Shown: piece by piece, positions 41,018-50,853 of the stretch
Layout: each line of letters begins with the position of its first letter
Position numbering within the stretch: position 1 is the stretch's first letter
Assembly: GCA_001577635.1 (NCBI GenBank)
Contig: LSBP01000011.1
Span: 41,048 to 105,047, forward strand
Length of the DNA stretch: 64,000 nt
Source of the DNA: Halomonadaceae bacterium T82-2
GTDB taxonomy: Bacteria > Pseudomonadota > Gammaproteobacteria > Pseudomonadales > Halomonadaceae
Reading direction: 5' to 3'
Program-made: the position numbers and the translations under genes
Notes under the pieces: model-generated
Told to the model about the DNA's origin: nothing
The model's database searches: none
The model's input: the letters and a program-made list of their open reading frames with translations, nothing else

Positions 41018-41644
41018 TCAGGTTCGGGCCAGCCGCAGCAGATAGCGGGTGGCATCATCTCCGGGGACGTCGAGGATACGCCGCTCGACGAGTTGCACAC
41101 CGTCCGGCACCTCGGCCAGCTCCTCCTCGCAGGCCTGGCCCTTCATCGCCAGCCACTCGCCGCGTGAGGCCAGCAGCGGTTCACTCAGGCCGATGAAGTC
41201 GCCGAGGCTGGCGAAGGCCCGTGATACCACCTGATCGAACGGTGGCGCCTCGAAGCGCTCGACACGGGCCTGTACCGGTTCGACGTTGGTCAGCCCGAGC
41301 TCCATCACCGCCTGACGCTGGAAGCGGACCTTCTTGCCATTGCTGTCGAGCAGCGTCACCGTCAACCGCGGGTCGAGAATCGCCAGCACCAGCCCGGGAA
41401 AGCCCGGGCCCGAGCCGATATCCAGCACCCGCGGGCCGGTCATCGCCGGGAGGATCGAGGCACTGTCGAGCAGATGCCGCGTCACCATGGCCTCGGGCGA
41501 GCGTACCGCGGTGAGGTTATAAGCCCGGTTCCACTTGTGCAACAGCCTCAGCAGTGCCAGCAACTGCTCCCGCGCCCGGGCATCGACGCTGATGCCCAGA
41601 TCCGCCAGTCCCGCGTTGAGGCGCCGCTCACACTCGGGCGTCAT
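41018..41644 (-). CDS. rsmG: 16S rRNA (guanine-527-N7) methyltransferase RsmG
   Basis: A 208-residue SAM-dependent enzyme (GidB). The SAM loop is [17 protein letters not shown], preceded by [16 protein letters not shown], with [20 protein letters not shown] downstream. The start overlaps the mnmG stop by 4 bp (ATGA), so translation is coupled. Confidence 0.96.
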   Translation of the reverse strand: MTPECERRLNAGLADLGISVDARAREQLLALLRLLHKWNRAYNLTAVRSPEAMVTRHLLDSASILPAMTGPRVLDIGSGPGFPGLVLAILDPRLTVTLLDSNGKKVRFQRQAVMELGLTNVEPVQARVERFEAPPFDQVVSRAFASLGDFIGLSEPLLASRGEWLAMKGQACEEELAEVPDGVQLVERRILDVPGDDATRYLLRLART

Positions 41645-43545
41645 GTGTTCACCGCCCGGGCATCGTCGACCAGGCGGCGCTTCTTGAGATGGATCAGCAG
41701 GATCGACACCGCCGCCGGGGTGACGCCGGAGATGCGTCCGGCCTGGGCCAGGGTCTCGGGACGCGCCGCGGCGAGCTTGTCGCGAATCTCGTTGGACAGC
41801 CCCTCGACCCGGGCGTAGTCGAGATCCGCGGGCAGCGGTGTGGCCTCGTGGCGCTTGAGCTTGTCGATCTCGGCCTGCTGGCGGTCGATGTAGCCCTGGT
41901 ACTTGGCCTGGATCTGTACCTGCTCGGCCACCGTCTCGTCATCGACGCCCTGGCCCTCGATGCCGTCGAGGCCGACGAGATCGGCGTAGCCGAGCTCCGG
42001 GCGCTTGAGCAGCTCGAGGAGGCTGTACTCGCGGTTGAGCGGCTTGGGCAGCCGGGCGTTGAGCTGCTCGGCCGCCGCCGAGCGGGGCTGCACCCAGGTG
42101 GCGGCGAGCCGTGCCTGTTCGGCCTCGATCGCCTCGCGCTTGGTGCTGAACGCGGCCCAGCGTGCGTCGTCCACCAGGCCCAGGCGGCGCCCGGTCTCGG
42201 TGAGGCGCAGGTCGGCGTTGTCCTCGCGCAGCAGCAGCCGGTATTCGGCACGGGAGGTGAACATCCGGTAGGGCTCCTGGGTGCCCAGGGTGATCAGGTC
42301 GTCGACCAGCACACCGATGTAGGCCTCGTCGCGCCGCGGGCACCAGGCATCCTCGCCCCGCACCCGCAGGGCGGCGTTGAGCCCGGCCAGCAGGCCCTGG
42401 GCGCCGGCTTCCTCGTAGCCGGTGGTGCCGTTGATCTGCCCGGCGAAGAACAGGTTGTGGATAAACTTGGTCTCCAGCGAGTGCTTCAGATCCCGCGGAT
42501 CGAAGAAGTCGTACTCGATGGCGTAGCCCGGCCGGGTGATGTGGGCGTTCTCGAGCCCCTTGATCGAGCGCACCACCTGCAGCTGCACGTCGAAGGGCAG
42601 CGAGGTGGAGATGCCGTTGGGGTAGAGCTCGTGGGTCTCCAGCCCCTCCGGCTCGATGAAGATCTGGTGGCTGGCCTTGTCGGCGAAACGGTGGACCTTG
42701 TCCTCGATCGACGGGCAGTAGCGCGGGCCGACGCCACCGATCACGCCGGAGTACATCGGTGAGCGATCGAGATTGGCGAAGATGATCTCGTGGGTACGCT
42801 CGTTGGTATGCGCGATGCGGCAGCTTACCTGCCGCGGGTGCATGTCCCGCGAGCCGAGATAGGACATCACCGGGGTCGGCGTGTCGCCGGGTTGTTCCTC
42901 GAGCTGGCTGAAATCCAGGCTCTTGGCATCGAGCCGCGGCGGGGTGCCGGTCTTGAGCCGATCGACGCGGAACGGCAAGGCACGCAGTCGCTGGGCGAGG
43001 GCATTGGCAGGGGGATCGCCGGCCCGGCCGCCGGTGTGATTGTCCAGGCCGATGTGGATAACCCCGCCGAGGAAGGTGCCGGTGCACAGCACCACGGTGT
43101 CGGCGTGAAAGCGGATGCCGGTCTGGGTGACGGCGCCCTTGACGGTGTCGCCGTCGACGATCAGGTCATCCACACCCTGCTGGAATAGCGTCAGGTTGGG
43201 CTGGTTCTCCAGCATGCCGCGAATCGCGGCCTTGTAACGCACGCGGTCGGCCTGGGCGCGGGTGGCGCGGACGGCCGGCCCCTTGCGGGCGTTGAGCACC
43301 CGGAACTGGATACCGGCATGGTCCGTCGCCAGCCCCATGGCACCGCCCAGGGCGTCGATCTCCTTGACCAGGTGGCTCTTGCCGATGCCACCGATCGCCG
43401 GATTGCAGGACATCTGTCCCAGGGTCTCGATGTTATGTGTCAGCAACAGGGTCTGACAGCCCATGCGGGCAGCGGCCAGTGCGGCTTCCGTTCCCGCATG
43501 GCCACCGCCGATGACGATGACGTCAAAGCGGTTGGGATAATCCAC
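41641..43545 (-). CDS. mnmG: tRNA uridine-34 carboxymethylaminomethyl modification enzyme MnmG
   Basis: A 634-residue FAD enzyme (GidA) which with MnmE modifies the wobble uridine. The FAD loop is [39 protein letters not shown] and the catalytic cysteine region [14 protein letters not shown] follow, then [20 protein letters not shown] and the C-terminal MnmE-binding helices. First gene of the mnmG-rsmG-parA-parB group, next to the origin candidate. Confidence 0.97.
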   Translation of the reverse strand: MDYPNRFDVIVIGGGHAGTEAALAAARMGCQTLLLTHNIETLGQMSCNPAIGGIGKSHLVKEIDALGGAMGLATDHAGIQFRVLNARKGPAVRATRAQADRVRYKAAIRGMLENQPNLTLFQQGVDDLIVDGDTVKGAVTQTGIRFHADTVVLCTGTFLGGVIHIGLDNHTGGRAGDPPANALAQRLRALPFRVDRLKTGTPPRLDAKSLDFSQLEEQPGDTPTPVMSYLGSRDMHPRQVSCRIAHTNERTHEIIFANLDRSPMYSGVIGGVGPRYCPSIEDKVHRFADKASHQIFIEPEGLETHELYPNGISTSLPFDVQLQVVRSIKGLENAHITRPGYAIEYDFFDPRDLKHSLETKFIHNLFFAGQINGTTGYEEAGAQGLLAGLNAALRVRGEDAWCPRRDEAYIGVLVDDLITLGTQEPYRMFTSRAEYRLLLREDNADLRLTETGRRLGLVDDARWAAFSTKREAIEAEQARLAATWVQPRSAAAEQLNARLPKPLNREYSLLELLKRPELGYADLVGLDGIEGQGVDDETVAEQVQIQAKYQGYIDRQQAEIDKLKRHEATPLPADLDYARVEGLSNEIRDKLAAARPETLAQAGRISGVTPAAVSILLIHLKKRRLVDDARAVNT

Positions 43546-44069
43546 GGATACCTCGACTTGCGCGCCGGGCGCGCGACTTCAGGGCAAGTATCAACAAGCC
43601 GCCCAGTATAACGTCCCTGTGGGTAACCGTCAGGGGTTTTCCACATCCGGGCCTCGCAGAGTCGTCGACCGTCGTGTCTTAAAGAAACAATATAAAAAGA
43701 GAAAGAAGTTCTGTTGTGGTAGTGATTATTGGTGTGGACATTTTCTGTGGATAAGACTGACTTTTCGTTCGATGTCAGTCTCCTGAAATGTTGACGATGC
43801 ATTGCAAAAAAGGTAGACGGCCTGCGGAGTTCCGGTTCGGGAGCTGTGGATGAAAAGGACGTTCATCCACAGGTGCACGCATCCCCGACTTGTCCACCGG
43901 CTTGTACCGGCGCAGTGCGTGTAGCGATCAACAGTGGGGCTTGTTGCCTGACAGGCCGCGCATGACGCGGGCTTCACGGGAGAAAGCGTGGATACGCCGA
44001 GAAACTTGTCCACAGGGGCAAATCGGGGCTGGGGAAGGAATCCGGGAAGGGGAGAATGGAAGAAAGACA
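43546..44069. other. oriC: Candidate chromosomal replication origin (oriC)
   Basis: This gene-free stretch beside mnmG holds a perfect DnaA box TGTGGATAA (43746-43754) and four single-mismatch boxes: TTTTCCACA (43637-43645), TGTGGATGA (43845-43853), TCATCCACA (43863-43871) and TTGTCCACA (44006-44014). Weaker boxes are at 43733, 43890 and 43987. An AT-rich run at about 43679-43730 (AAAGAAACAATATAAAAAG and following) would serve as the unwinding element. E. coli and many gammaproteobacteria have oriC next to gidA/mnmG, and the parAB-atp neighbourhood fits. dnaA itself is not in the window. Confidence 0.75.
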
Positions 44070-44090
44070 CCCCTCGCGGTCGGCGAGGGG
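44070..44090 (-). terminator. Terminator after the amino-acid ABC ATPase gene
   Basis: CCCCTCGC/GCGAGGGG with a 5-base loop lies 8 bp past the ATPase-gene stop on the minus strand and is followed by TGTCTTTCTT. It would shield the origin candidate from that transcript. Confidence 0.65.
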
Positions 44091-44097
44091 CGGAGGG

Positions 44098-44871
44098 TTA
44101 GTGCTTGAGTACGCGGGCGAGGAAGGATTGGGTGCGCTCGTGTTCGGGGCTGTCGAAGACCGTCTCGGGCGGGCCTTCCTCGACGATGCGCCCCTTGTGG
44201 ACGAAGATCACCCGGTCGGCGACCTCGCGGGCGAAGCCCATCTCGTGGGTGACGATCATCATGGTCATGCCGTCGTTGGCGAGCTCGCGCATGGCGTCGA
44301 GCACCTCGCCGATCATCTCCGGGTCGAGTGCCGAGGTCGGCTCGTCGAAGAGCATCAGGCGCGGTTCCATGGCCAGTGCCCGGGCCAGCGCGACACGCTG
44401 CTGCTGGCCACCGGAAAGCTGACCCGGGTACTTGTCGGCCTGGTCGGCGATGCCGACCCGCTCGAGCAGCCGGTCGGCGATCTGCACGGCCTGGTCACGG
44501 CTCAGGCCGCGAACCTTGATCGGCGCGAGGGTGACGTTGTCACGCACCGAGAGATGCGGAAACAGGTTGAACTGCTGGAAGACCATGCCCACCTCGGTGC
44601 GGATGGTCTGCAGCGAACGCCCGCTCTTGCCGTGCGGCAGTAGCTCGTTGCCGTCCACCGTGATGTGACCGCTCTGGAACTCCTCGAGGCCGTTGACGCA
44701 GCGGATCAGCGTCGACTTGCCCGAACCGCTGGCACCGATGATTACCACCACCTCGCCGGGGGCGACCTCGAGGTCGATGTCCTGCATCACGTGCAGGCTG
44801 CCGAAGTACTTGTTGACCTTGTCCAGGCGCACAATGGGCTGGACGGTCTCGCTGTGGGGCTTGTCGTTCAT
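44098..44871 (-). CDS. glnQ: Polar amino-acid ABC transporter ATP-binding protein (GlnQ-like)
   Basis: A 257-residue ABC ATPase: Walker [18 protein letters not shown]-loop [11 protein letters not shown], signature [15 protein letters not shown], Walker [15 protein letters not shown]. The block [16 protein letters not shown] is typical of the GlnQ/HisP-type amino-acid group. The ATG at 44871 lies 10 bp after the permease stop. Substrate specificity cannot be read; the symbol follows subfamily resemblance. Confidence 0.88.
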   Translation of the reverse strand: MNDKPHSETVQPIVRLDKVNKYFGSLHVMQDIDLEVAPGEVVVIIGASGSGKSTLIRCVNGLEEFQSGHITVDGNELLPHGKSGRSLQTIRTEVGMVFQQFNLFPHLSVRDNVTLAPIKVRGLSRDQAVQIADRLLERVGIADQADKYPGQLSGGQQQRVALARALAMEPRLMLFDEPTSALDPEMIGEVLDAMRELANDGMTMMIVTHEMGFAREVADRVIFVHKGRIVEEGPPETVFDSPEHERTQSFLARVLKH

Positions 44872-44881
44872 GGCGTTGTCC

Positions 44882-45553
44882 TCACTGACCGACCAGGCCA
44901 CGGCGCTCGAGCAGGCGCAGGGCGAAGGAAAGACTCAGGGTGATCGCCAGATAGAGCATGGCGACCATGAAGTACACCTCGAGGGCGGTGAAGGTCGTGG
45001 CGATGTAGATCTGGCCCTGGCGAACCAGCTCGCCGACACCGATCACCGAGAACAGCGAGGTGTCCTTGATGCTGACGATGCCCTGGTTGCCCAGCGCCGG
45101 GATCATGCGGCGCAGCGCCTGGGGCCAGATGACGTAGCGGAAGGCCTGGGCGCGGGACAGTCCCAGCGACAGCGCGGCCTCGCGCTGGCCCTTCTCGATC
45201 GACTGCACGCCGCCGCGCACGATCTCGGAGATGTAGGCACCGGCGTTCAGGGCAATGGCGGCGATACCCGCGGTGACCGCGTCGATGGGCCCGCCGATGA
45301 TCTGCGGCAGGCCGTAGAAGATGAACAGGACCTGGACGAGCACCGGCGTGCCGCGGAAGATCTCGATGTAGGCCACGGCCGGCCAGCGCAGCAGCCACAG
45401 CGGGCTGATGCGCAGCAGACCGAAGACGATGCCGATGACGAAGCCGATGGCGAGCCCGCCGAACGAGATGATCAGGGTCCAGGGGATGCCGTCGAGCAGG
45501 TAGGGAATGGAGGCGATGGCCGCCTGCCAGTCGAACTGGAAGTTGACGTCCAC
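44882..45553 (-). CDS. Polar amino-acid ABC transporter permease (GlnP-like)
   Basis: A 223-residue membrane protein of the HisMQ family. N-terminal [20 protein letters not shown], then [20 protein letters not shown], and the EAA loop [20 protein letters not shown] are diagnostic. Only one permease gene is present, so it probably forms a homodimer with the downstream ATPase. Confidence 0.92.
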   Translation of the reverse strand: MDVNFQFDWQAAIASIPYLLDGIPWTLIISFGGLAIGFVIGIVFGLLRISPLWLLRWPAVAYIEIFRGTPVLVQVLFIFYGLPQIIGGPIDAVTAGIAAIALNAGAYISEIVRGGVQSIEKGQREAALSLGLSRAQAFRYVIWPQALRRMIPALGNQGIVSIKDTSLFSVIGVGELVRQGQIYIATTFTALEVYFMVAMLYLAITLSLSFALRLLERRGLVGQ

Positions 45554-45567
45554 GTCGGGTTCTCCGG

Positions 45568-45647
45568 CGCGACCCGTCCGCCGTCGGCGGGTCGCGAATC
45601 AGGGTTAGGAACGCGACGGGGCCGGGCGTTGCGGCCACCCGGCCCCG
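45568..45647. repeat. Two strong stem-loops between the binding-protein and permease genes
   Basis: CGGGGCCGGG/CCCGGCCCCG (45617-45626 with 45638-45647) and CGCGACCCG/CGGGTCGCG (45568-45576 with 45588-45596) fill most of the 113-bp gap. Neither has a T-run. They probably stabilise the binding-protein mRNA or reduce read-through, as proposed for the phnD-phnE hairpin. Confidence 0.65.
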
Positions 45648-45666
45648 AAGATTGCGGTCGTGATGC

Positions 45667-46434
45667 TTACTGGCTGTCGGGCATCTCGCCGAACCATTTC
45701 TTGTAGATGTCGGCGTAGGTGCCGTCCTTCTTCATCGCGGCGAGCGCCTTGTTGGCGGGCTCGACCCACTTGCTGCCGGAGGTGAAGGCGATGCCGTACT
45801 GCTGACCCTCGTAGAGCGGCCCGACCACCTGGGCGCGGCCCTCGCCCTTGGTCTTGGCGAAGTAGCCGACGTTGGGCGCGTCGTAGAACACGGCGTCGAC
45901 GCTGCCGCCCATCAGCGCCAGGTACATGTCGGCGCTGCCCGGATAGGGCTTGATCTCGGCCTTGTCGCCGAGGTGCTTCTGCAGGTAGTCGTAGCTGGTC
46001 GAGCCGATCTTGGTGCCGATGCGCTTGCCTTCCAGATCGCTCAGCTCCTTGACGCTGTCGTCGCCGGCGGAGACCAGGATGCGCAGGCCGCTGTCGTAGT
46101 AGGGATCGCTGAAGTCGACGATCTTCTCGCGCTCGTCGGTGATGGTGATGCCGGCGATGGCCAGGTCGGCGTTGCCGGTCTGCACGGCAGGGATGATGCC
46201 GTTGAAGTCCATGGTGCGCAGGTTGATGTCGAACCCGGCGCGGTCGGCGACTTCGCGCAGGATGTCCATGTCGAAGCCGATCATCTCGCCGCTGTCCTTG
46301 TCCATCATCTCGAACGGCACGAAGCTCGGGTCGGTGACGGCATTGACGGTTTCGGCCTGGCTGACCGCGGACAGCCCGAGACCCAGCGTGAGCGCGGAGG
46401 CCAGCGACAACGATTTCAGGAGCGATTGGTTCAT
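45667..46434 (-). CDS. Amino-acid ABC transporter substrate-binding protein (GlnH-like)
   Basis: A 255-residue periplasmic protein. A signal peptide (LSLASALTLGLGLSAVSQA) ends near residue 27. The SBP family-3 fold shows VTDPSFVPFEMMDKDSGEMI, GFDMDILREVADRAG, DLAIAGITITDEREKIVDFS and YDYLQKHLGDKAEI. Such proteins bind glutamine, glutamate or other polar amino acids. First gene of the importer operon. Confidence 0.92.
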   Translation of the reverse strand: MNQSLLKSLSLASALTLGLGLSAVSQAETVNAVTDPSFVPFEMMDKDSGEMIGFDMDILREVADRAGFDINLRTMDFNGIIPAVQTGNADLAIAGITITDEREKIVDFSDPYYDSGLRILVSAGDDSVKELSDLEGKRIGTKIGSTSYDYLQKHLGDKAEIKPYPGSADMYLALMGGSVDAVFYDAPNVGYFAKTKGEGRAQVVGPLYEGQQYGIAFTSGSKWVEPANKALAAMKKDGTYADIYKKWFGEMPDSQ

Positions 46435-46584
46435 GGAGTTCCCCGGTTGGAATATTATTTACGGAACACCTTGTTACCTTGGCGAGTTCCGGGTAGGGCG
46501 TCAAGCGCCGCTGCGCGGTGTCGCGGCCCGTACCGGGAGCGGCCACGATGGAACACAATGGAAGATGCGGGGAAGGACGTGAGC

Positions 46585-46604
46585 AGTGGGTGCTTGCACC
46601 CACT
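46585..46604. repeat. Palindromic hairpin at the erpA stop codon
   Basis: AGTGGGTGC and GCACCCACT are separated by two bases; the right arm touches the erpA stop. It could act as a stem at the end of the erpA message, but no T-run follows on the minus strand. Confidence 0.5.
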
Positions 46605-46957
46605 TACACCATGAACGAGGCGCCACAGCCGCAGGTGGAGGTGGCGTTGGGGTTGCGGATCACGAACCGCGCGCCGGCCAGACCTTCCTCGAAGTCGACC
46701 GTGGAGCCGACCAGGTACTGATACGACAGGGGGTCCACCAGCATGCCGACGCCGTCGACCTCGATCAGGGTATCGTCCTCGGCGGCCTCCTGGGCGACGT
46801 CGAAACCGTACTGGAAGCCGGAGCATCCGCCGCCGGTGACATAGACGCGCAGCTTGAGTTGAGGGTTGCCCTCGTCGGCGGCCAGGGCCTGAATACGGCG
46901 CGCGGCCGCTTCGGTGAGCAGCAAGGGCGTGGGGGCGAAGGTAGCGGCACCGCTCAT
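46604..46957 (-). CDS. erpA: Iron-sulfur cluster insertion protein ErpA
   Basis: A 117-residue A-type carrier passing [Fe-S] clusters to apo-enzymes such as IspG. Three conserved cysteines are in [16 protein letters not shown] and STCGCGASF. The acidic segment [20 protein letters not shown] and end [16 protein letters not shown] favour ErpA over IscA. The ATG at 46957 follows GGAGAGCG. Confidence 0.95.
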   Translation of the reverse strand: MSGAATFAPTPLLLTEAAARRIQALAADEGNPQLKLRVYVTGGGCSGFQYGFDVAQEAAEDDTLIEVDGVGMLVDPLSYQYLVGSTVDFEEGLAGARFVIRNPNATSTCGCGASFMV

Positions 46958-47053
46958 CAGCGCTCTCCGTGGAATCGGTGAATAGTCAGGGAGGATTATC
47001 CCCAATCCCCAGCAAAAGGGTCAACTTTAGCGTGACGGCGTCGGGCGTCTGTC

Positions 47054-47084
47054 TTGAGTCGACCAGTGCCTGTGCGGGTATGAT
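47054..47084 (+). promoter_or_regulatory. Possible promoter for the chloride-channel gene
   Basis: TTGAGT (47054-47059) and TATGAT (47079-47084) are separated by 19 bp, a little long. The position, divergent from erpA and 94 bp before the ATG, is reasonable. Confidence 0.35.
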
Positions 47085-47177
47085 AGGCGGAGTCTTGCCG
47101 GGCGGCGCGCCTGCGTGTCGTCCTCCCATTCCCGTGACAGCGACGAGGTGCCTGGCGGCGTGCGCCCTTTCCCAGAC

Positions 47178-48908
47178 ATGAACCTTGAACGATTTCGGCG
47201 CCAGCTGGCCAGCGTCGATGCCCTGCCGCAGCTGTGCGTGCTGGGGCTGGTTTCGGGATTGCTCACCGGCGGCCTGATGGTGGTGTTCCGGTTCCTGCTG
47301 TCGCTGGGGGCATGGCTGTTCATGCCGCACAATGATTCGGAAGCCTTCGAGGCGCTGGCGCCGCACTGGCGTGCGCTGCTGCCGCTGATTGCCGTGGCAT
47401 TGATCGCGCTGTGCTTCGCGCCGCAGTCGAGTCAGGCGCGTCGGCTGGGGGTGGGCCACGTGATCGAGCGCCTGACCTATCATCAGGGGCGGCTGCCGCT
47501 GCGCAACTGGCTCAACCAGTGGTGGGTGGGCGTGATCTCCGTGCTCGGCGGGCTCTCCGCCGGCCGCGAGGGGCCGGCGATCCATCTTGGCGCGGCCGCC
47601 GCCAGCGGGCTGGGCCAGCGCCTGCGCCTGCCCCACAACAGCCTGCGCGTGCTGGTCGGCTGCGGTACCGCGGCGGCGATCTCGGCATCGTTCAACACGC
47701 CCATCGCCGGGGTCATCTTCGCCATGGAAGTGGTGATCATGGAGTACACCATCGCCGGCTTCATGCCGGTGATCCTGGCCTCGACGATGAGTGCGGTGGT
47801 TGCCCAGCTGGCCTACGGCACCGAGCCGGCCTTCCAGGTGCCGATCGTCAAGCTGGGCTCGCTGCTCAACCTGCCGTGGATTGCCACCAGCGCCCTGCTG
47901 ATCGGCCTGCTGGCCGGGCTGTTCATCCGTATCGCCCAGCGCGGCACGCTGCTCGCCGGCTGGCCGCTCGTCGCCCGGCTGATGCTGCCGGGCGTGGCCG
48001 TGGCGGTGGTGGCCTGGTGGTATCCCCAGGTTCAGGGCATCGGCTACGACAGCCTGGCCGCGGCGCTCGACGGCCGTCTGGCGCTCGACGTGCTGGTGGC
48101 ACTGATGCTCGGCAAGCTGCTGCTCACCGCCTTCACCTTTGCCTGCGGGATTCCCGTCGGCATCATCGGCCCGGTGCTGGTGGTGGGGGCCTCGGCCGGC
48201 GCCCTGTGCGGGCTGAGCGGGGACTGGCTGTGGCCCTCGGTGGCCTCCGATCCCGGCTTCTACGCCATGCTGGGCATGGCGGCGATGATGGGCGCGGTGC
48301 TGCAGGCACCGCTGGCGGCACTGATGGCGCTGCTCGAGCTCACCCACAACCCCAACATCATCCTGCCGGGCATGCTGGCGGTGGTGATCGCCGGGCTCAC
48401 CGCGCGCCAGATCTGCCGCTGCCACGGCCTGTATGTCACCGGCACCCATCACGGCCTGCATCCGCTGCAGCAGCCGCTGATGCAGGCCCTGTCGCGGGTG
48501 GCGGTCCCCGCCGTCATGGAGCGCAGCGTGGCGCGGACCCAGCGGATGATCACCCGCGAGCAGGCCCGCCGGCTGCTCGAGGACAAGCCCACCTGGCTGG
48601 TGATCACCCGCTCCAGCGAGGAGAAGACCCCGCTGGCGCTCAAGGCCGCCGACCTGGCGCGCGCCCTGCTGGACGAGCAGGAGGCGACGGACGAGACGGC
48701 GACGCTCGACCTGCTGGAGATTCCCGGGCAGCGCCTCGAGCTGGCGCCCATCCACCTGCAGGCGACGCTCAGCGAGGCCTTCGACCGCCTCAACGACTAC
48801 GGCGTGGATGCGCTCTACGTCGAGCACACCACGGCGCCGATGATCCAGAAGATTTCCGGTATCATCACCCGTGATGCCATCGAGAACTACTACCGTTACA
48901 AGCGCTGA
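47178..48908 (+). CDS. clcA: CLC-family chloride channel/transporter with C-terminal CBS pair
   Basis: A 576-residue protein. The CLC core has GREGPAIHLGAAAASGLG with the gating glutamate at residue 131, NTPIAGVIFAMEVVIMEY, and GIPVGIIGPVLVVGASAGAL. The position equal to E. coli Glu203, the intracellular proton carrier of exchangers, is Val185, as in vertebrate chloride channels. The GSGIP chloride motif is replaced by GVGHV. The C-terminus (about residues 430-576) contains a CBS-domain pair. The ATG at 47178 is used; an in-frame GTG at 47115 would add 21 residues, and neither start has a strong ribosome site. Confidence 0.88.
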   Translation: MNLERFRRQLASVDALPQLCVLGLVSGLLTGGLMVVFRFLLSLGAWLFMPHNDSEAFEALAPHWRALLPLIAVALIALCFAPQSSQARRLGVGHVIERLTYHQGRLPLRNWLNQWWVGVISVLGGLSAGREGPAIHLGAAAASGLGQRLRLPHNSLRVLVGCGTAAAISASFNTPIAGVIFAMEVVIMEYTIAGFMPVILASTMSAVVAQLAYGTEPAFQVPIVKLGSLLNLPWIATSALLIGLLAGLFIRIAQRGTLLAGWPLVARLMLPGVAVAVVAWWYPQVQGIGYDSLAAALDGRLALDVLVALMLGKLLLTAFTFACGIPVGIIGPVLVVGASAGALCGLSGDWLWPSVASDPGFYAMLGMAAMMGAVLQAPLAALMALLELTHNPNIILPGMLAVVIAGLTARQICRCHGLYVTGTHHGLHPLQQPLMQALSRVAVPAVMERSVARTQRMITREQARRLLEDKPTWLVITRSSEEKTPLALKAADLARALLDEQEATDETATLDLLEIPGQRLELAPIHLQATLSEAFDRLNDYGVDALYVEHTTAPMIQKISGIITRDAIENYYRYKR

Positions 48909-48947
48909 TCCGAGCGATCCTTCCCCCGACGGCGACGAGGAGACCCG

Positions 48948-49379
48948 ATGTTCCTGTGGATGAAAGCCCTGCACCTGATGGCCATGGTGACCTGGTTCGC
49001 GGCCCTGTTCTACCTGCCGCGGCTGTTCGTCTATCACGCCATGGCCCGGGATCGCGGCGACGAGACGGCGATCGCCTACTTCGAGACCATGGAGCGCAAG
49101 CTGTACCGCGGCATCATGACGCCGTCGATGATCGCCGTGCTGGTCTTCGGCGGGGCGATGCTCTACCTGGTGCCCGGCTTCCTCGGCCAGGGCTGGATGC
49201 ATGCCAAGCTGGCGCTGGTGGTGCTGCTGATCGGCTATCACCATGTCTGCCTGGCCCACATGAAGCGGCTGGCGGCGGGCACCTGCGACAAGTCGCATCG
49301 CTATTTCCGCGTCTTCAATGAGCTGCCGGTGATCGGTCTGGTGCTGATCGTGCTGCTGGCGGTGATCAAGCCCTTCTGA
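48948..49379 (+). CDS. hemJ: Protoporphyrinogen IX oxidase HemJ
   Basis: A 143-residue inner-membrane haem enzyme oxidising protoporphyrinogen IX. It starts MFLWMKALHLMAMVTWFAAL; the conserved His10 and the later GWMHAKLALVVLLIGYHHV are family hallmarks, with four membrane helices. The ATG follows GACGAGGAGACC. It overlaps thiD by one base (TGATG). Confidence 0.93.
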   Translation: MFLWMKALHLMAMVTWFAALFYLPRLFVYHAMARDRGDETAIAYFETMERKLYRGIMTPSMIAVLVFGGAMLYLVPGFLGQGWMHAKLALVVLLIGYHHVCLAHMKRLAAGTCDKSHRYFRVFNELPVIGLVLIVLLAVIKPF

Positions 49380-50215
49380 TGGCCGCACGAGACCTCCCGG
49401 CCGTGCTGGTGCTGGCGGGCCACGATGCCACGGGCGGCGCCGGGCTGGTGGCGGATGCCGAGGCGATCGCCGCCTGCGGCGGCTGGCCGCTGACCGTGCC
49501 CACCAGCCTCACGGTGCAGACCACCCGCGACGTGCGCCGGGTGACGCCCGCGTCGCCGGACATGATGCGCGAGACCGTGCAGGCGCTCGTCGAGGACTTC
49601 GAGATCGCGGCGATCAAGCTGGGGCTGATCGCCGATATCGCCACCCTCGAGGTGATCCTGGAGGTACTGCGCCGTCTGCCCGGGGTGCCGGTGGTCTGCG
49701 ACCCGGTGCTGCGCGCCGGCGGCGGCAGCGAGCTGGCCGCCACGGCATTGCCCGAGGCCCTGCGCGAGCGGCTGCTGCCGGGGGTCGATCTGCTGACGCC
49801 CAACCGACAGGAGCTGGAGCGGCTGGCACCGCAGGCCGACGATGACACGGCACGGGCCACCGAACTGCTCTCGCGGGGCTGTCAGGCGGTACTGATCACC
49901 GGCACCGACCAGCCGGCGGCGGGGAGCGATCCGACCTGCGTGACGCATACCCTGCACACCCCCGAGCTGACTCGCCAGTGGCAGTGGCCGCGGCTGCCCG
50001 GGGCCTATCATGGCTCGGGGTGTACCCTGGCGGCGGCGGCGGCGGCGCGCCTGGCCGCCGGCGAGCGCCTGGTGGCGGCCTGCGAGCAGGCCCAGCGCTT
50101 CACCTGGGAAAGCCTGCGCCACGGCTGGCGGCCGGCGGCGGGCCAGCACCTGCCGCGCCGACTCTGGCAACTGCCCGCCGCCTTCGACCCGGAGGCCCTC
50201 GATGACCGTTCATGA
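49379..50215 (+). CDS. thiD: Hydroxymethylpyrimidine (phosphate) kinase ThiD
   Basis: A 278-residue ribokinase-fold enzyme of thiamine synthesis. The substrate loop is LAGHDATGGAGLVADAEAI, the helix KLGLIADIATLEVILEVL follows, DPVLRAGGGSEL is the phosphate loop, and HGSGCTLAAAAAARLAAG is the anion-hole and catalytic region. Its start overlaps the hemJ stop and its end overlaps thiE by 14 bp, so all three are coupled. I see no TPP riboswitch upstream. Confidence 0.92.
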   Translation: MAARDLPAVLVLAGHDATGGAGLVADAEAIAACGGWPLTVPTSLTVQTTRDVRRVTPASPDMMRETVQALVEDFEIAAIKLGLIADIATLEVILEVLRRLPGVPVVCDPVLRAGGGSELAATALPEALRERLLPGVDLLTPNRQELERLAPQADDDTARATELLSRGCQAVLITGTDQPAAGSDPTCVTHTLHTPELTRQWQWPRLPGAYHGSGCTLAAAAAARLAAGERLVAACEQAQRFTWESLRHGWRPAAGQHLPRRLWQLPAAFDPEALDDRS

Positions 50216-50852
50216 CTGGCGCCGGGGCGTCTATGCCATCACCGATGCCGGGCTGCTGCCCGATGACGCCACCCTGATCGCCGCCTGCGAGTCGGCGCTC
50301 GCGGGCGGGCTGGCCCTGCTGCAGTATCGCGACAAGTCGCGGGATGCCGAGCGGCGCCACCGCCAGGCCGCTGCCCTGGCGAGCCGCTGTGCCCGACACG
50401 GGGTGCCGCTGATCATCAACGACGACCTGGCGCTCGCCGAGCGGCTGCGCCGCGAGGGCCATGGCGGCGTCGGCGTACATCTCGGCCAGCAGGACGGTTC
50501 GCTGCGCGAAGCCCGGCGTGCGCTGGGCGAGGCGGCGATCATCGGCGCCACCTGCCACGCGCGTCTGGACCTGGCCGCGCAGGCATGCGAGGCGGGAGCC
50601 AGCTACCTGGCGTTCGGGCGTTTCTTCACCTCGCGCACCAAGCCCGACGCCCCGCCCGCACGGCTCGAGTTGCTGGCCGAAGCGGCACGATTCGGCCTGC
50701 CCCGGGTGGCCATCGGCGGCATCGATGCCGACAATGTCCGGCAGGCACGCCGCGCCGGGGCCGAACTGCTGGCGACCGTACAGGCCGTGTTCGGCCGGGG
50801 CGAACCGGCAAGCAACGTGCAGTATCTGCGACGACAGCTGGAAGACGGCTAG
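50202..50852 (+). CDS. thiE: Thiamine-phosphate synthase ThiE
   Basis: A 216-residue TIM-barrel enzyme that joins the pyrimidine and thiazole halves of thiamine. RRGVYAITDAGLL is the N-terminal strand, GLALLQYRDKSRDAERRH the diphosphate-binding region, GVHLGQQDGSLREAR the catalytic loop, and RVAIGGIDADNV the late strand. The ATG at 50202 follows GGAGGCCC inside the end of thiD. Confidence 0.94.
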   Translation: MTVHDWRRGVYAITDAGLLPDDATLIAACESALAGGLALLQYRDKSRDAERRHRQAAALASRCARHGVPLIINDDLALAERLRREGHGGVGVHLGQQDGSLREARRALGEAAIIGATCHARLDLAAQACEAGASYLAFGRFFTSRTKPDAPPARLELLAEAARFGLPRVAIGGIDADNVRQARRAGAELLATVQAVFGRGEPASNVQYLRRQLEDG

Positions 50853-50853
50853 C

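Noticed and set aside
48909..49378. TPP riboswitch ahead of thiD-thiE
   Set aside because: thiD overlaps hemJ directly and no THI-box-like conserved sequence was seen in the short gap before hemJ.
46986..49388. An 800-codon open frame on the minus strand opposite clcA and hemJ
   Set aside because: Its translation is His/Gln/Arg/Gly-rich, lacks any family motif, and mirrors two well-supported plus-strand genes; long antisense frames are expected in high-GC DNA.
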